The notes under the pieces are model-generated. The model did not search any database, had not been told where the DNA came from, and was given only the letters and a program-made list of their open reading frames with translations. From contig JTFK01001331.1 of the NCBI GenBank assembly GCA_000818945.1, positions 1-28,323 on the forward strand: 28,323 bases of DNA, written 5' to 3'. This stretch comes from Schizochytrium sp. CCTCC M209059 (lineage: Eukaryota > Sar > Bigyra > Thraustochytrida > Thraustochytriidae). The translations under genes and the position numbers were made by a program. Shown in pieces: positions 8,504 through 16,462 of the stretch (positions within the stretch are counted from its first letter, which is position 1; each line of letters begins with the position of its first letter).

Positions 8504-10507
8504 ATGGCTGCCTTGTCGCCCAGCAAACCGCTCGTCACGCAGGAGGAACGCGTCAAACTCCAGTCCGTAGTGGGCGCGCGGCAAACTGTCGTGGCCGCGG
8601 CGATTGCCAGACTTCACTTGGCGTCCCCGGACCCCAAGGCCCTTCGCAAGCCCGGGAAGGACTCTATTCTGCGCTCGTTCTCTCACCTCTCCAACGAAGA
8701 ATGGACCACCACCAATGTTGTCGGCGCTCTCGTTCTCATCATCGATCGCTCCGTCGATGCCTTTGTGTTTCAAATCTATGACCTGAAGTCGTTCAGTCTT
8801 CGATTTAGCTATGAGCTTTACCTCGACATGACCTACGAGGTTCTCTCTGCGCAGTTTCACTCGGTTGAAATCGAGGACGCCGTTGCCGGCTTTTGCTTCG
8901 CCGATGCTGGCGAGGCACGAACCTTTCTCAGCAAGGTCATGGCCCTGCGACCGACCAGCAAGTCCAACGCTGGCGCAAACCTTTTGAGAAAGGAAAAGAA
9001 GGGCCTCTTTGGGGGTCTCTTTGGCGGCAGCAAGCCCAAGGCCCGCGAGTCCCTCAAGATTGGCGAGGTACGCATGCTGCAGCATGACCAGCATGTTGGA
9101 GTCAACGCCGATGGTACCTTTGACGTGAATCATCTTGCGCCCCAGTGGAAACAGCTCTTCAAGCAAGCGGGCATTAAGAAGCGCGATCTTCAGGATCCAG
9201 AGACCGCGGCCGCCATTATGCAAACCATCAAGCAGACGGAACGCCAAAAGCAGGTTACTGAACTCTACCAGCAGGATCCCGAATACGAAGATCTTACCGA
9301 GGACCAAATCGAAGATGCAGTCGAGGGCCTCACGGAAGATGAGCTGGCCGCGTATGCCAAGTACGAAGAGGAAATGCGCCAATATTACGAGGACCTTGCT
9401 GCTTACGAGGCAGAGCAGGCTGCACTCGCTGCCTGGGAAGAGGACAACAAGTCCTACATTGCCGAGCAGGAAGCCGAGAATGAGCGTCTCGAAGCTCTCG
9501 AAGAGGGAGACGAAGAAGAGGACGAAGAAGAAGAAGAAGAAGAAGACGAAGATCCTGAAGAATACGGTGATATCGACAATGACAACCCTGATGACGACTA
9601 CGAGGACGAAGAGCCTCCTGCATCCTTCCACGAGACAAAGGCGCCCCCGCCTTTGCCCCCGCGAAGGGCTCTCAAGGAATCGACCAAGGAGCTTCGCGCC
9701 ATGGAAAAGGAGGCTAAGCAGCACGAAAGGGTCGCCGCCAAGGCTGACAAACAGCTGCACCTCGCAGTCAACAATTATCGTCAAAGTGTGGCGCGAGTCC
9801 AACGAACACCTCAAAAATCAGACGAAGAGAGGGAGGCCGAAGAGGCTGCAGAGCTTGCACGCGAGCAGGCCGAGCAAGCCCGTCGCGAAGCCGAAGAGGC
9901 GGCCGCCGAACGCGACCGCATCATGGCCGAGATCGCTGAACTCCGTGCCAAAAACGAGCAGGCGCGCGCTCGTGTCGAGGCCTCAAAGCCCCCGCGCACC
10001 TCGCGTAGACTCTCGCTCAAGGCACTCACGACCAAAGCCAAAGCCCCGCCTGTGCCAACGTCCAAACCACCCACGCTCACGAACGTGCCCCCGCCGCCCC
10101 CGCCTCCACTCCCCGTTGTCCCGCCCGCACCGCCTCCGGTTCCAGATCTTCCGCCTTTGCCTTCCTTGCCATCTGCGCCGTCTACGCCGCCCAGCACTCC
10201 GGCGATGCCTGCGATGCCACCCGCCCCGAAACCGAGGTCTCGGGCAGGATCTTCCAAGCCGCAGCTCACCAAGCCGCGCAAGCCCGTCTCTGGCCTTTTG
10301 CAGGGCATCCAGCGCGGCGTCGATTTGCGCCGCGTACCGACGCCTTCTGCACAGCCACCTCGCAAGCGACCCAGCCAGCTGCCCGATCTCAATGGCATGA
10401 AGCCCAAGGCGCAGAATCAGCTCATGGCCAAGCTCATCGAGACCATGAACGATCGTCGCGCCATGATGGGCGATTCCGACTCCGACTCGGACGAGTGGAG
10501 TGACTAG
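8504..10507 (+). CDS. WAS: WASP-family actin nucleation-promoting factor (WH1-GBD-polyproline-VCA)
   Basis: This 667-residue protein has the full order of a WASP/N-WASP protein, which activates the Arp2/3 complex downstream of Cdc42/Rac-type GTPases. A WH1/EVH1-like domain covers about 15-150. A GTPase-binding domain lies at about 186-245; it keeps the CRIB core (HDQHVG) and the following FDVNHL and LFKQAGI segments typical of WASP. An acidic, Glu/Asp-rich stretch follows at 255-370, then PPPLPPRR as an SH3-type ligand near 380. A charged coiled coil spans about 390-490 and a proline-rich region about 515-575. One WH2 actin-binding motif (LLQGIQRGVDLRRV) is near 597-610. A central helix (NQLMAKLIETMNDRR) precedes an acidic C-terminus with the required Trp (DSDEWSD). 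The CRIB ISxP start is degenerate (IGEV). The acidic and coiled-coil insertion between the GBD and polyproline is unusual in length. The start is the first ATG, in an ACGATGG context. The gene is tail to tail with a kinesin gene. Confidence 0.93.
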   Translation: MAALSPSKPLVTQEERVKLQSVVGARQTVVAAAIARLHLASPDPKALRKPGKDSILRSFSHLSNEEWTTTNVVGALVLIIDRSVDAFVFQIYDLKSFSLRFSYELYLDMTYEVLSAQFHSVEIEDAVAGFCFADAGEARTFLSKVMALRPTSKSNAGANLLRKEKKGLFGGLFGGSKPKARESLKIGEVRMLQHDQHVGVNADGTFDVNHLAPQWKQLFKQAGIKKRDLQDPETAAAIMQTIKQTERQKQVTELYQQDPEYEDLTEDQIEDAVEGLTEDELAAYAKYEEEMRQYYEDLAAYEAEQAALAAWEEDNKSYIAEQEAENERLEALEEGDEEEDEEEEEEEDEDPEEYGDIDNDNPDDDYEDEEPPASFHETKAPPPLPPRRALKESTKELRAMEKEAKQHERVAAKADKQLHLAVNNYRQSVARVQRTPQKSDEEREAEEAAELAREQAEQARREAEEAAAERDRIMAEIAELRAKNEQARARVEASKPPRTSRRLSLKALTTKAKAPPVPTSKPPTLTNVPPPPPPPLPVVPPAPPPVPDLPPLPSLPSAPSTPPSTPAMPAMPPAPKPRSRAGSSKPQLTKPRKPVSGLLQGIQRGVDLRRVPTPSAQPPRKRPSQLPDLNGMKPKAQNQLMAKLIETMNDRRAMMGDSDSDSDEWSD

Positions 10508-10629
10508 ATTTTTTCCTCCTTTTTTTGTGGCTTTTGTCCACAACAAAATTGTGTTTACGTTGTTTACGTCCTTGTTGTAGTTATTGTGATTGTTTTGGTT
10601 GTAGTACTTGAACATGCTTGCTCCGGCTT
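10508..10629. terminator. Short shared 3' spacer between convergent WASP and kinesin genes
   Basis: Only 122 bp separate the two stop codons, so both transcripts must end within or beyond each other. The spacer is T-rich on the plus strand. It contains a small inverted repeat, CACAA at 10539-10543 and TTGTG at 10549-10553. Overlapping 3' untranslated regions are likely, but cleavage sites cannot be placed by eye. Confidence 0.4.
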
Positions 10630-12996
10630 TTACTTCTTGTTCTTCTTCTTCTTCTTGGTGGAACTCGAAGAGCTTGAGGAGACGAGGGGAATTTTCTTCC
10701 ATAACTTCTTGAGCCTTCCGCGCCACGATTTCTTCGTCTTCTTCGTGTTGTTGCTGTTCAGGTCGTCTCGTGGGGCCATCGGCTCTGCATCGCCGTCTTC
10801 ATGTGCTGTTGACGAGGCGAGGGCGGCGTCATCCTCAATCTGATTTTCCTCTTCGTCCTCCAAGCTCTCAAGCAAATTGTCCGCTTCTGTGGTTTGCCTC
10901 GTATCTTCTGCATCCTGTTTCAACAGCTTTTGACGCTGACGCTTTCGCAGCGACAACGTCAGTGACGCGAAGCTCGCGAATTTCGAAACAAACGCCTTGC
11001 GCGCCTTACGAGTCACCTGCATCACACTCAAGTCTTCCAGTTTCTTCTTCAGCTGAACAATCTCCGTTTGTGCGGCCTCACGATTTGCTTCGGCCTCTGC
11101 CAAACGGTTACGCGTGTCCTCGAGCGCGGCCTTGGCTTTGTCGAGCTCGCCCTCGAGACCATTGCGAACCGCTTCCGACTGTTCGAGCTGACCTTCAATC
11201 ATCCGAATGGTCTCAACGTGGCGCCGCTTAGCGCCCACTTGCTCAAGAATCTGGGCCTCCATCTGCTTGTTGGCTTCCTCGAGCGATGCCACCTGCTCGC
11301 TCGTCTGCGTGTGGTAGGCAAGCCTCTCGCGCAACAGATCGATCTCCGTGCGCAGTTCGTTGATGATTTCCACGTTCTTGTCACGATTCACAATCGCCTT
11401 GTTCACTACGCGCGAGCATTCCTGCGCATAACGCAGCGTTGTCAAACTCTCCTCAAAGTTCACCATGGCTGGGCTCACGGTCGCAAACATGGTCGTCCGT
11501 GAGTTGCCGCCCAAACTCGGTTTCAGGAGCCAGGTCAACGTCGAGTCGCGGTATGGGATGAGCGGCGGCGCACCACCACTCGTGGTTGGAGTCCCAAACA
11601 AGTTGTCCTTGCTCGGGGTGTTGTACCCACGCTTCCTGCCGCTCGAGCGCGACAAGGCGTTGATGACGCGGCCAAGCGTGTGCAGGGAACGATTAATGTT
11701 CGCCGTTTCGGTCAGCTGACGACCCTTGACTCCACTTGCCGACACGCGCTCGGATCCTGCGAGATCCACCAAATTGATCTTGGACACGGTGTCTGTAGCA
11801 CTCGAGAGATCGCCTGAAATCGTTGTCTGCTTGAACACGAGCGTAAAGATTGCGTGACTGCGGCTCGACTTGTTGTTCATGTTCGTCGCAGCCACCGTGC
11901 GTGCGCGGGCACCCACCGCCATCATGCGGCGAATCTCGTGCATGCTCCGCACAGGTACGGTGGTGAGGTCCTCCACGTACGGACCGCTCTTTGGATCTTC
12001 GCGCACGCGAAGCTTGATGCTCGGCTCGCTATTGTTAGGCGGCGGGGCCAAAAGGTCGATGCATCGCTCATTGTAAATTTCCAGGTACGAGGCCTCAAGC
12101 GAGTACGTCGTCGACTCAGCACCCGTGCCCAAGCACGATGTCTCCGGATCGCCACGCTGCTCCGTCTCGTGGAGCTTTTCAACAAGACACCAGCAAATGC
12201 GCGGAATGAGCCCAGCGTCGACGCCCGAACCAAGCATCGTGTGCGTCTTGCCGGACCCGGTCTGCCCGTACGCGAACACACTCGCGTTGTATCCTGCAAA
12301 GGCGTTCTCCAGCACCCCCGTGCCAATGTCCTCAAAGACTTGGGCTTGTTCGGACTCGGGACCATAGCAGTAGTCAAAAGTGAAGGCACGTGTTGGGTTC
12401 TTCGATCGAGCGGAGCGTCCCCCAATGCAGTTCACCTGACCGGTTCCATCTGGATCTGCCGAAATGGTAAGTGTGTCGTCTTCGATCTCGACACAGGCCA
12501 TGTCGCCCATGTCAAGCTCGCGGTCATTCATAGGTCGGCACCGCACGGCCACTTTGATGGAGTTTTCCTTGGCACGCTTCTTCTTCTTGGCCGTGCTGGT
12601 CGCGGTCCCGACACTGCATTCGTCCGTGGGTCGAGATGGCTTCATGGGCGTGGTCAGCGGGCTGTCAATGCTATTTCCGAAACTTCTCTTTCCCGAAGAA
12701 TGCTGGCTCAGACGGTTCGCCGACTGCTGGCTCAGACGGTTCATCTGGTTCATGCTGTTTTCCGGGTCATTCTCCCCATCGTTGAAGTCCTCCGAGTCGT
12801 CTTCCTCCGGAAAGGTGACCTCTTTGGTGCTCTCGTTGCGCTGCGCAAACTCGTGCTCCTCATCGTCCTCTTTGTGCTCCATAAGGCAATTGTCGCGCGG
12901 CGGCAATGGAGGAATTTGTCCCGGCGAATGGAGCAGTGCGTCATTCTTCGCGACGTGTGTCATTGCAGGTTCGTCCATCATCTCAACCGCGTCCAT
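10630..12996 (-). CDS. Kinesin motor protein, kinesin-3-like, without a visible FHA domain
   Basis: This 788-residue microtubule motor has an acidic N-terminal extension (about 1-143) with a PLPPR motif and S/T-P sites. The kinesin motor domain follows at about 146-535. The ATP-binding P-loop GQTGSGKT is at 244-251, switch I NNKSSRSH at 374-381 and switch II DLAGSE at 411-416. The phrases IPYRDSTLTWLL, GGNSRTTM and the neck INELRTEIDLLRERL are closest to the kinesin-3 (Unc104/KIF1) pattern. A coiled coil runs from about 540 to 655, then an acidic region and a lysine-rich C-terminus. No FHA or PH domain is seen, unlike typical kinesin-3 proteins. The motor loop before IPYRDS is expanded by about 30 residues and includes GRKRG. 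The open frame continues 90 bases upstream but only to a TTG. The ATG at 12996 sits in GCAGGATGG, shared with other starts in this window. Subfamily is less sure than motor identity. Confidence 0.95.
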   Translation of the reverse strand: MDAVEMMDEPAMTHVAKNDALLHSPGQIPPLPPRDNCLMEHKEDDEEHEFAQRNESTKEVTFPEEDDSEDFNDGENDPENSMNQMNRLSQQSANRLSQHSSGKRSFGNSIDSPLTTPMKPSRPTDECSVGTATSTAKKKKRAKENSIKVAVRCRPMNDRELDMGDMACVEIEDDTLTISADPDGTGQVNCIGGRSARSKNPTRAFTFDYCYGPESEQAQVFEDIGTGVLENAFAGYNASVFAYGQTGSGKTHTMLGSGVDAGLIPRICWCLVEKLHETEQRGDPETSCLGTGAESTTYSLEASYLEIYNERCIDLLAPPPNNSEPSIKLRVREDPKSGPYVEDLTTVPVRSMHEIRRMMAVGARARTVAATNMNNKSSRSHAIFTLVFKQTTISGDLSSATDTVSKINLVDLAGSERVSASGVKGRQLTETANINRSLHTLGRVINALSRSSGRKRGYNTPSKDNLFGTPTTSGGAPPLIPYRDSTLTWLLKPSLGGNSRTTMFATVSPAMVNFEESLTTLRYAQECSRVVNKAIVNRDKNVEIINELRTEIDLLRERLAYHTQTSEQVASLEEANKQMEAQILEQVGAKRRHVETIRMIEGQLEQSEAVRNGLEGELDKAKAALEDTRNRLAEAEANREAAQTEIVQLKKKLEDLSVMQVTRKARKAFVSKFASFASLTLSLRKRQRQKLLKQDAEDTRQTTEADNLLESLEDEEENQIEDDAALASSTAHEDGDAEPMAPRDDLNSNNTKKTKKSWRGRLKKLWKKIPLVSSSSSSSTKKKKKNKK

Positions 12997-13231
12997 CCTG
13001 CTTGCGTAGTTTCTGCTTCGAGCGCGCTGAGCGCTTTGCGTCTCTGCAAGTTTGCTTCTCCGCGTGCAATCGATGAGAGTAGACAAGCAAGTCAGCTAGC
13101 CAGCTAGCCGGATGGCCTCTCTCAACTCGACCACTCTGAGGCCGTCTTTTTCTCGCCGCGTTCCAGGTTTGCCTTCTCGGCTGCCGCTGGAGTTACTTAT
13201 TGCCTGCCGACTTTATTCCCTCCTCCAATCT

Positions 13232-13245
13232 CCCCCCCCCCCCCC
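13232..13245. repeat. 14-base C homopolymer run
   Basis: An uninterrupted run of 14 C lies within a pyrimidine-rich part of the divergent intergenic region. The length may be inexact because such runs are prone to sequencing and replication error. The minus strand carries a G-run of the kind that can join a quadruplex only if other G-runs lie nearby. Confidence 0.9.
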
Positions 13246-13997
13246 TTTCCTTCTTTTGACCTCATTTACTGGTTGTAGTCTAGTTTTCGCACATTGTAAT
13301 AAGCAAATAACGTGGCGAACTGCGTGCGTGGGACCCCGCCGCGCGTGTCGCCAAGCCCCCTCTCGAGGCCGGCAACGCGACCGGCCACATGGCTGGCTTG
13401 GCTGGACGTCCGCAGCCTTAGCCCCTTCCCTCTACCCTCTCCCTCTCTCGCGAGCGCCGAGCCCGCGCCTGCGCGCGCGCCTCGCAGCGGCAGGCGGCAG
13501 AGAAAGAATGAAAGAAAGACCTCCGGGCTCCCGCCGTTTCATGGAGTTTCGTGTGGCTCGCAAAGGCAAATATGTGGCACACACCCGATGACAGGACCGA
13601 AACGGTCCCCGTGCGCACCCCCGGGGGCCTGGGCGGCTCGCCTCGCCCCGATCGCGTGCTCGCGCAGCGCAGTGCATCGCAGTGCAGCGCATCGAGCTCG
13701 GATCATCAAGACTTGGTTATCCATGCAGTGTCACGCACGCCTGCTACCAGGACAACTGCTTGGTCCTCCGCAAACCCCGCGACAAGGTCGGCCGGTCCCT
13801 CTCATTTTCTGAAAATGGTCAGAACTTGCCGACGAGCAGTGACAATTACTTTGGAAAAGCCAGCGAGCGAAAACACGCTTCCAAGGACTCTCTCCCATGC
13901 CGGTCGATGGGACTGACCCTCTACACAATGTAGTACTTCGCACGTACGCGAGCCCGACCGAGGCAACCGCTTTGGCAAAAGAGACGTATCGCAGTCG

Positions 13998-14016
13998 ATA
14001 TAAGCCCCTTTGGCGC
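13998..14016 (+). promoter_or_regulatory. TATA-like box with adjacent E2F-like site upstream of NUP54
   Basis: ATATAAG at 13998-14004 is followed four bases later by TTTGGCGC at 14009-14016, about 320 bp before the NUP54 start codon. TTTSSCGC is the general E2F/DP consensus in animals and plants. In this organism both readings are guesses based on sequence similarity and position. Confidence 0.3.
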
Positions 14017-14338
14017 TATCCTATCCTCGGCGCTGGTGGCAGCGAGAAAGCGGCAATCGCAGACTCCCAAACAAACGAAGCACGCGCTCCCGCTGCGCTG
14101 CGCTGCGCCGCGCCGCGCGTCGCTCAGACGGGCCGCGACCGCGCCTCTCCCACGCCGGCGTCGGGCGCCGCCGAGCGGTTGGCGACCCGTCGTGGCGGCC
14201 TCGGCCGGCGCCAGCGAGCTACAGTTGCACGCGAAGCTCGCGCCAGACGCACGAACGACCCGCGGTTAGCGACCCCGCGAGCCCGCGCGTGCGCGTCCTC
14301 GGGCCCGCGCGCTCTTGCTGCGCGGCGCTAGCGCAACC

Positions 14339-15973
14339 ATGTTCGGCGGCGGCACCCAGTCGTCTGGAGGAGGCGGGCTCTTTGGCGGCGGCAGCGCCTC
14401 CAACAACAACAACGGCGGCGGCGGTGGGCTCTTTGGCAACAGCGGCAGCAGCAACAACAATAACAGCAGCGGAGGGCTCTTCGGGAACAGTGGCAACAAC
14501 AACAACAGCGGCGGAGGTCTTTTTGGCAGCAGCAACACCAGCAACACCAATTCCGGCGGTGGCCTTTTCGGCGGCAGTAATACCAGTAACACCAATACTG
14601 GCGGCGGTGGCGGCCTCTTTGGCAACAGTAACAACAACAACAACAACAATGGCGGAGGTGGCCTCTTTGGCGGGGGCAACACCACAAACAACAATGGTGG
14701 AGGAGGTCTCTTTGGCAGTACCAATAACAATGCAACCAGCGGCGGTGGTCTTTTTGGCGGCGGCGGCGGCAATACTGCGAATAACTCGGGTGGCGGAGGC
14801 CTCTTTGGTAACTCTAATAACAACATGGGCAGCTCCGGCGGCCTCTTTGGCAACTCAAATGCATCGAATGCGGGCGGAGGCGGTCTCTTTGGCAACACTA
14901 ACACCAACTCGGGCGGGGGCCTCTTTGGAAACACGGGTACGGCTGGCGCCTTTGCAAACCAACAAGTCTTCCAACAACGGCAGCAGCAGCAAGCGCAACA
15001 ACAGCAAATGGATAGCATGAACCAATTGCAAAACCAACTCGGAGCCGCACCATGGTGGTACCGCGAGCTCTCGAGCGTGTACAACGCCTACCACGTTGGC
15101 CAAGGTAGCCGTTTTCAGACAATGTTGTACGAGGTTATCGGCATGGCACCCGAGCTCATGGTGCATGCAGGCGCGATCTCTCTCGGCCAGGTCGACTACA
15201 TCAAGGCGCAACGCAAAAGGATGATCCTGCAAAACAACCCGTGGCTTGACCAGCGAGACTATCAGCGCGCCGAGGATAACAACCCAGATCCCATGAATTG
15301 GGTGCCCACTCCAATCGTGGGTGTCGAGGCACTTCACAAGCGCGTCGAAGCGCAAGCTGCCTATGTTCGGTCGCAGCTCGAAATGCTTGGCCCTTCCCCT
15401 TCTGCTTCGAGCGGAGGCAGTGCGTCGTCCGCCAATGGGTCGAACGCTCTGGCGCTTATCCCAGCAAACGAGACAAAAGCAGACGAAGCAAAGACCAGCG
15501 AGCAGCACGCTGCGCTCTGGCTGCGAATGGACGCGGGTCAAGGCTTTGAGGAACAAATCGAGCAGTGTCGCCACGAACACGTGCGGCTCAAGCACCGCCT
15601 CATTCGCGCCGTCGGACGCCTCGAACGGTTGCAGGCCATTCCCCAACGTGGTGGGCGTTCCCAGGCCGAGTTGCAATACGCAGAGCGACTTGATCGCCTC
15701 GATCGGGCCATGGGGGACCCACGGGGCTGCCGCGCACAGCTCACGCAGATTGTTACGCAGCTCGAGCTTGAGGACTATCAGGATGCCAAGGGTTTTGGCT
15801 CGGGCGACCTGCGTCAGGCCAACAACATGATGCAAGAGCAGGACCAAGAGGCGCTCTTCAACTTTCTCGAATTGCAACGAGAGGGCATTGCCAAGCTGAT
15901 GGATATTGTTAAGCGCGACATGCGCGACTTGGAAATTATCAAACGCAAGGTCCACGCGCCAGGCGCCCGATAG
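14339..15973 (+). CDS. NUP54: Nuclear pore central-channel nucleoporin, Nup54/Nup57 type, with GLFG repeats
   Basis: This 544-residue protein should belong to the Nup62-Nup54-Nup58 channel complex, which forms the permeability barrier of the nuclear pore. Residues 1-200 are a low-complexity Gly/Asn/Ser region with thirteen GLFG motifs, the docking sites for transport receptors. A Gln-rich linker (about 208-223) follows. The structured part begins near 228. It holds a Nup54-type segment with FQTMLYEV and AEDNNPDPMNWVPTPIVGVE (about 259-330), which mirrors the family's ENNPDP...VP..GFE pattern. A coiled coil at about 395-470 precedes a C-terminal helical part (about 490-544) rich in LELQREGIAKL-like heptads. 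The open frame extends 24 bases upstream to a TTG; the ATG at 14339 in CAACCATG is preferred. FG repeats of GLFG type resemble yeast Nup57. The gene is divergent from the kinesin gene. Confidence 0.93.
   Translation: MFGGGTQSSGGGGLFGGGSASNNNNGGGGGLFGNSGSSNNNNSSGGLFGNSGNNNNSGGGLFGSSNTSNTNSGGGLFGGSNTSNTNTGGGGGLFGNSNNNNNNNGGGGLFGGGNTTNNNGGGGLFGSTNNNATSGGGLFGGGGGNTANNSGGGGLFGNSNNNMGSSGGLFGNSNASNAGGGGLFGNTNTNSGGGLFGNTGTAGAFANQQVFQQRQQQQAQQQQMDSMNQLQNQLGAAPWWYRELSSVYNAYHVGQGSRFQTMLYEVIGMAPELMVHAGAISLGQVDYIKAQRKRMILQNNPWLDQRDYQRAEDNNPDPMNWVPTPIVGVEALHKRVEAQAAYVRSQLEMLGPSPSASSGGSASSANGSNALALIPANETKADEAKTSEQHAALWLRMDAGQGFEEQIEQCRHEHVRLKHRLIRAVGRLERLQAIPQRGGRSQAELQYAERLDRLDRAMGDPRGCRAQLTQIVTQLELEDYQDAKGFGSGDLRQANNMMQEQDQEALFNFLELQREGIAKLMDIVKRDMRDLEIIKRKVHAPGAR
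14363..14940 (+). repeat. Imperfect in-gene repeat encoding GGGLFG-N/S-rich units
   Basis: The repeat unit encodes GGLFG followed by a variable Asn/Ser/Thr linker of roughly 7-13 residues. Thirteen copies differ in length and in synonymous codons, so the array is old rather than recently amplified at DNA level. The minus strand of the same stretch reads as a Pro/Leu-rich frame with PPKRPPP phrases, which is a by-product. Confidence 0.9.
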
Positions 15974-16462
15974 TATAGCATTTGACGACGATGATGATTT
16001 TGTTGAACACAGAAAATGAATGGTAGGACTTAAAGTCAGTAGCCTCTTACTCTTTCTCTCTCTCTCGGCAGCGGCGTGGTGCCACAGGGTGACGTAGGTA
16101 CCTCTTCTCATTTTTTTAAACCTTGTTGACACATACCGACTGACAGGCTCGTTGGAGAGCATGCGCTCGGCCGAGACGGCGTTTCGGCGTTTCTTGTAAT
16201 CTATCGCGGAACGAGCAATACTGACGCAACAAAAGCGGAAATGAAGACAGCGATTCCGCCGTTGCGAGCAGACCTTCTTCACGCTGGTACTGTCATCGGC
16301 ATGAGTTCCATCGCAAGTAGCCAAACTGCAGAAGCACATTTAGTTTGAAAAAGAAGGCATGAACACGAGACAATGGCACGGATTGGTATTCAGAGCACTC
16401 GATGACATACATTAATGACATCGGGTAGCATCGAAAGCACGAGTCGACCGACGTCAAAAACT
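15974..16462. other. Convergent spacer between NUP54 and the unrecognised minus-strand gene
   Basis: This 489-bp spacer lies between two stop codons. It contains a CT-repeat near 16048-16068 and a T-run near 16111. It should contain both 3' untranslated regions. No gene or RNA is recognised in it. Confidence 0.5.

Larger units (their letters stand above)
12997..14338. promoter_or_regulatory. Divergent intergenic region between kinesin and NUP54 genes
   Basis: This 1.34-kb region must hold the promoters of two genes read in opposite directions. Seen in it are a 14-C run (13232-13245), a long CT-rich stretch near 13425-13450, a TATA-like ATATAAG at 13998-14004 and an E2F-like TTTGGCGC at 14009-14016. 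The open frames in it are short and unconvincing. Its role as a promoter region follows from gene orientation; the motif meanings are inference. Confidence 0.5.

Noticed and set aside
8387..9814. 475-codon open frame antisense to the WASP gene
   Set aside because: It is the mirror of a confident coding region. Its long Phe/Val-rich run is the reverse of the Glu/Asp tract. GC-rich codon use leaves antisense frames open.
11854..13107. 417-codon open frame antisense to the kinesin gene
   Set aside because: The opposite strand carries an intact kinesin motor with all nucleotide-binding motifs. The antisense product resembles nothing.
14266..15084. Proline-rich minus-strand frame with PPKRPPP repeats
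   Set aside because: It is the reverse reading of the GLFG repeats. The plus-strand reading continues into a recognised Nup54 core, while this one does not continue into anything.
14855..16339. 494-codon open frame antisense to NUP54
   Set aside because: It covers the well-supported Nup54 core on the other strand and has no family character.
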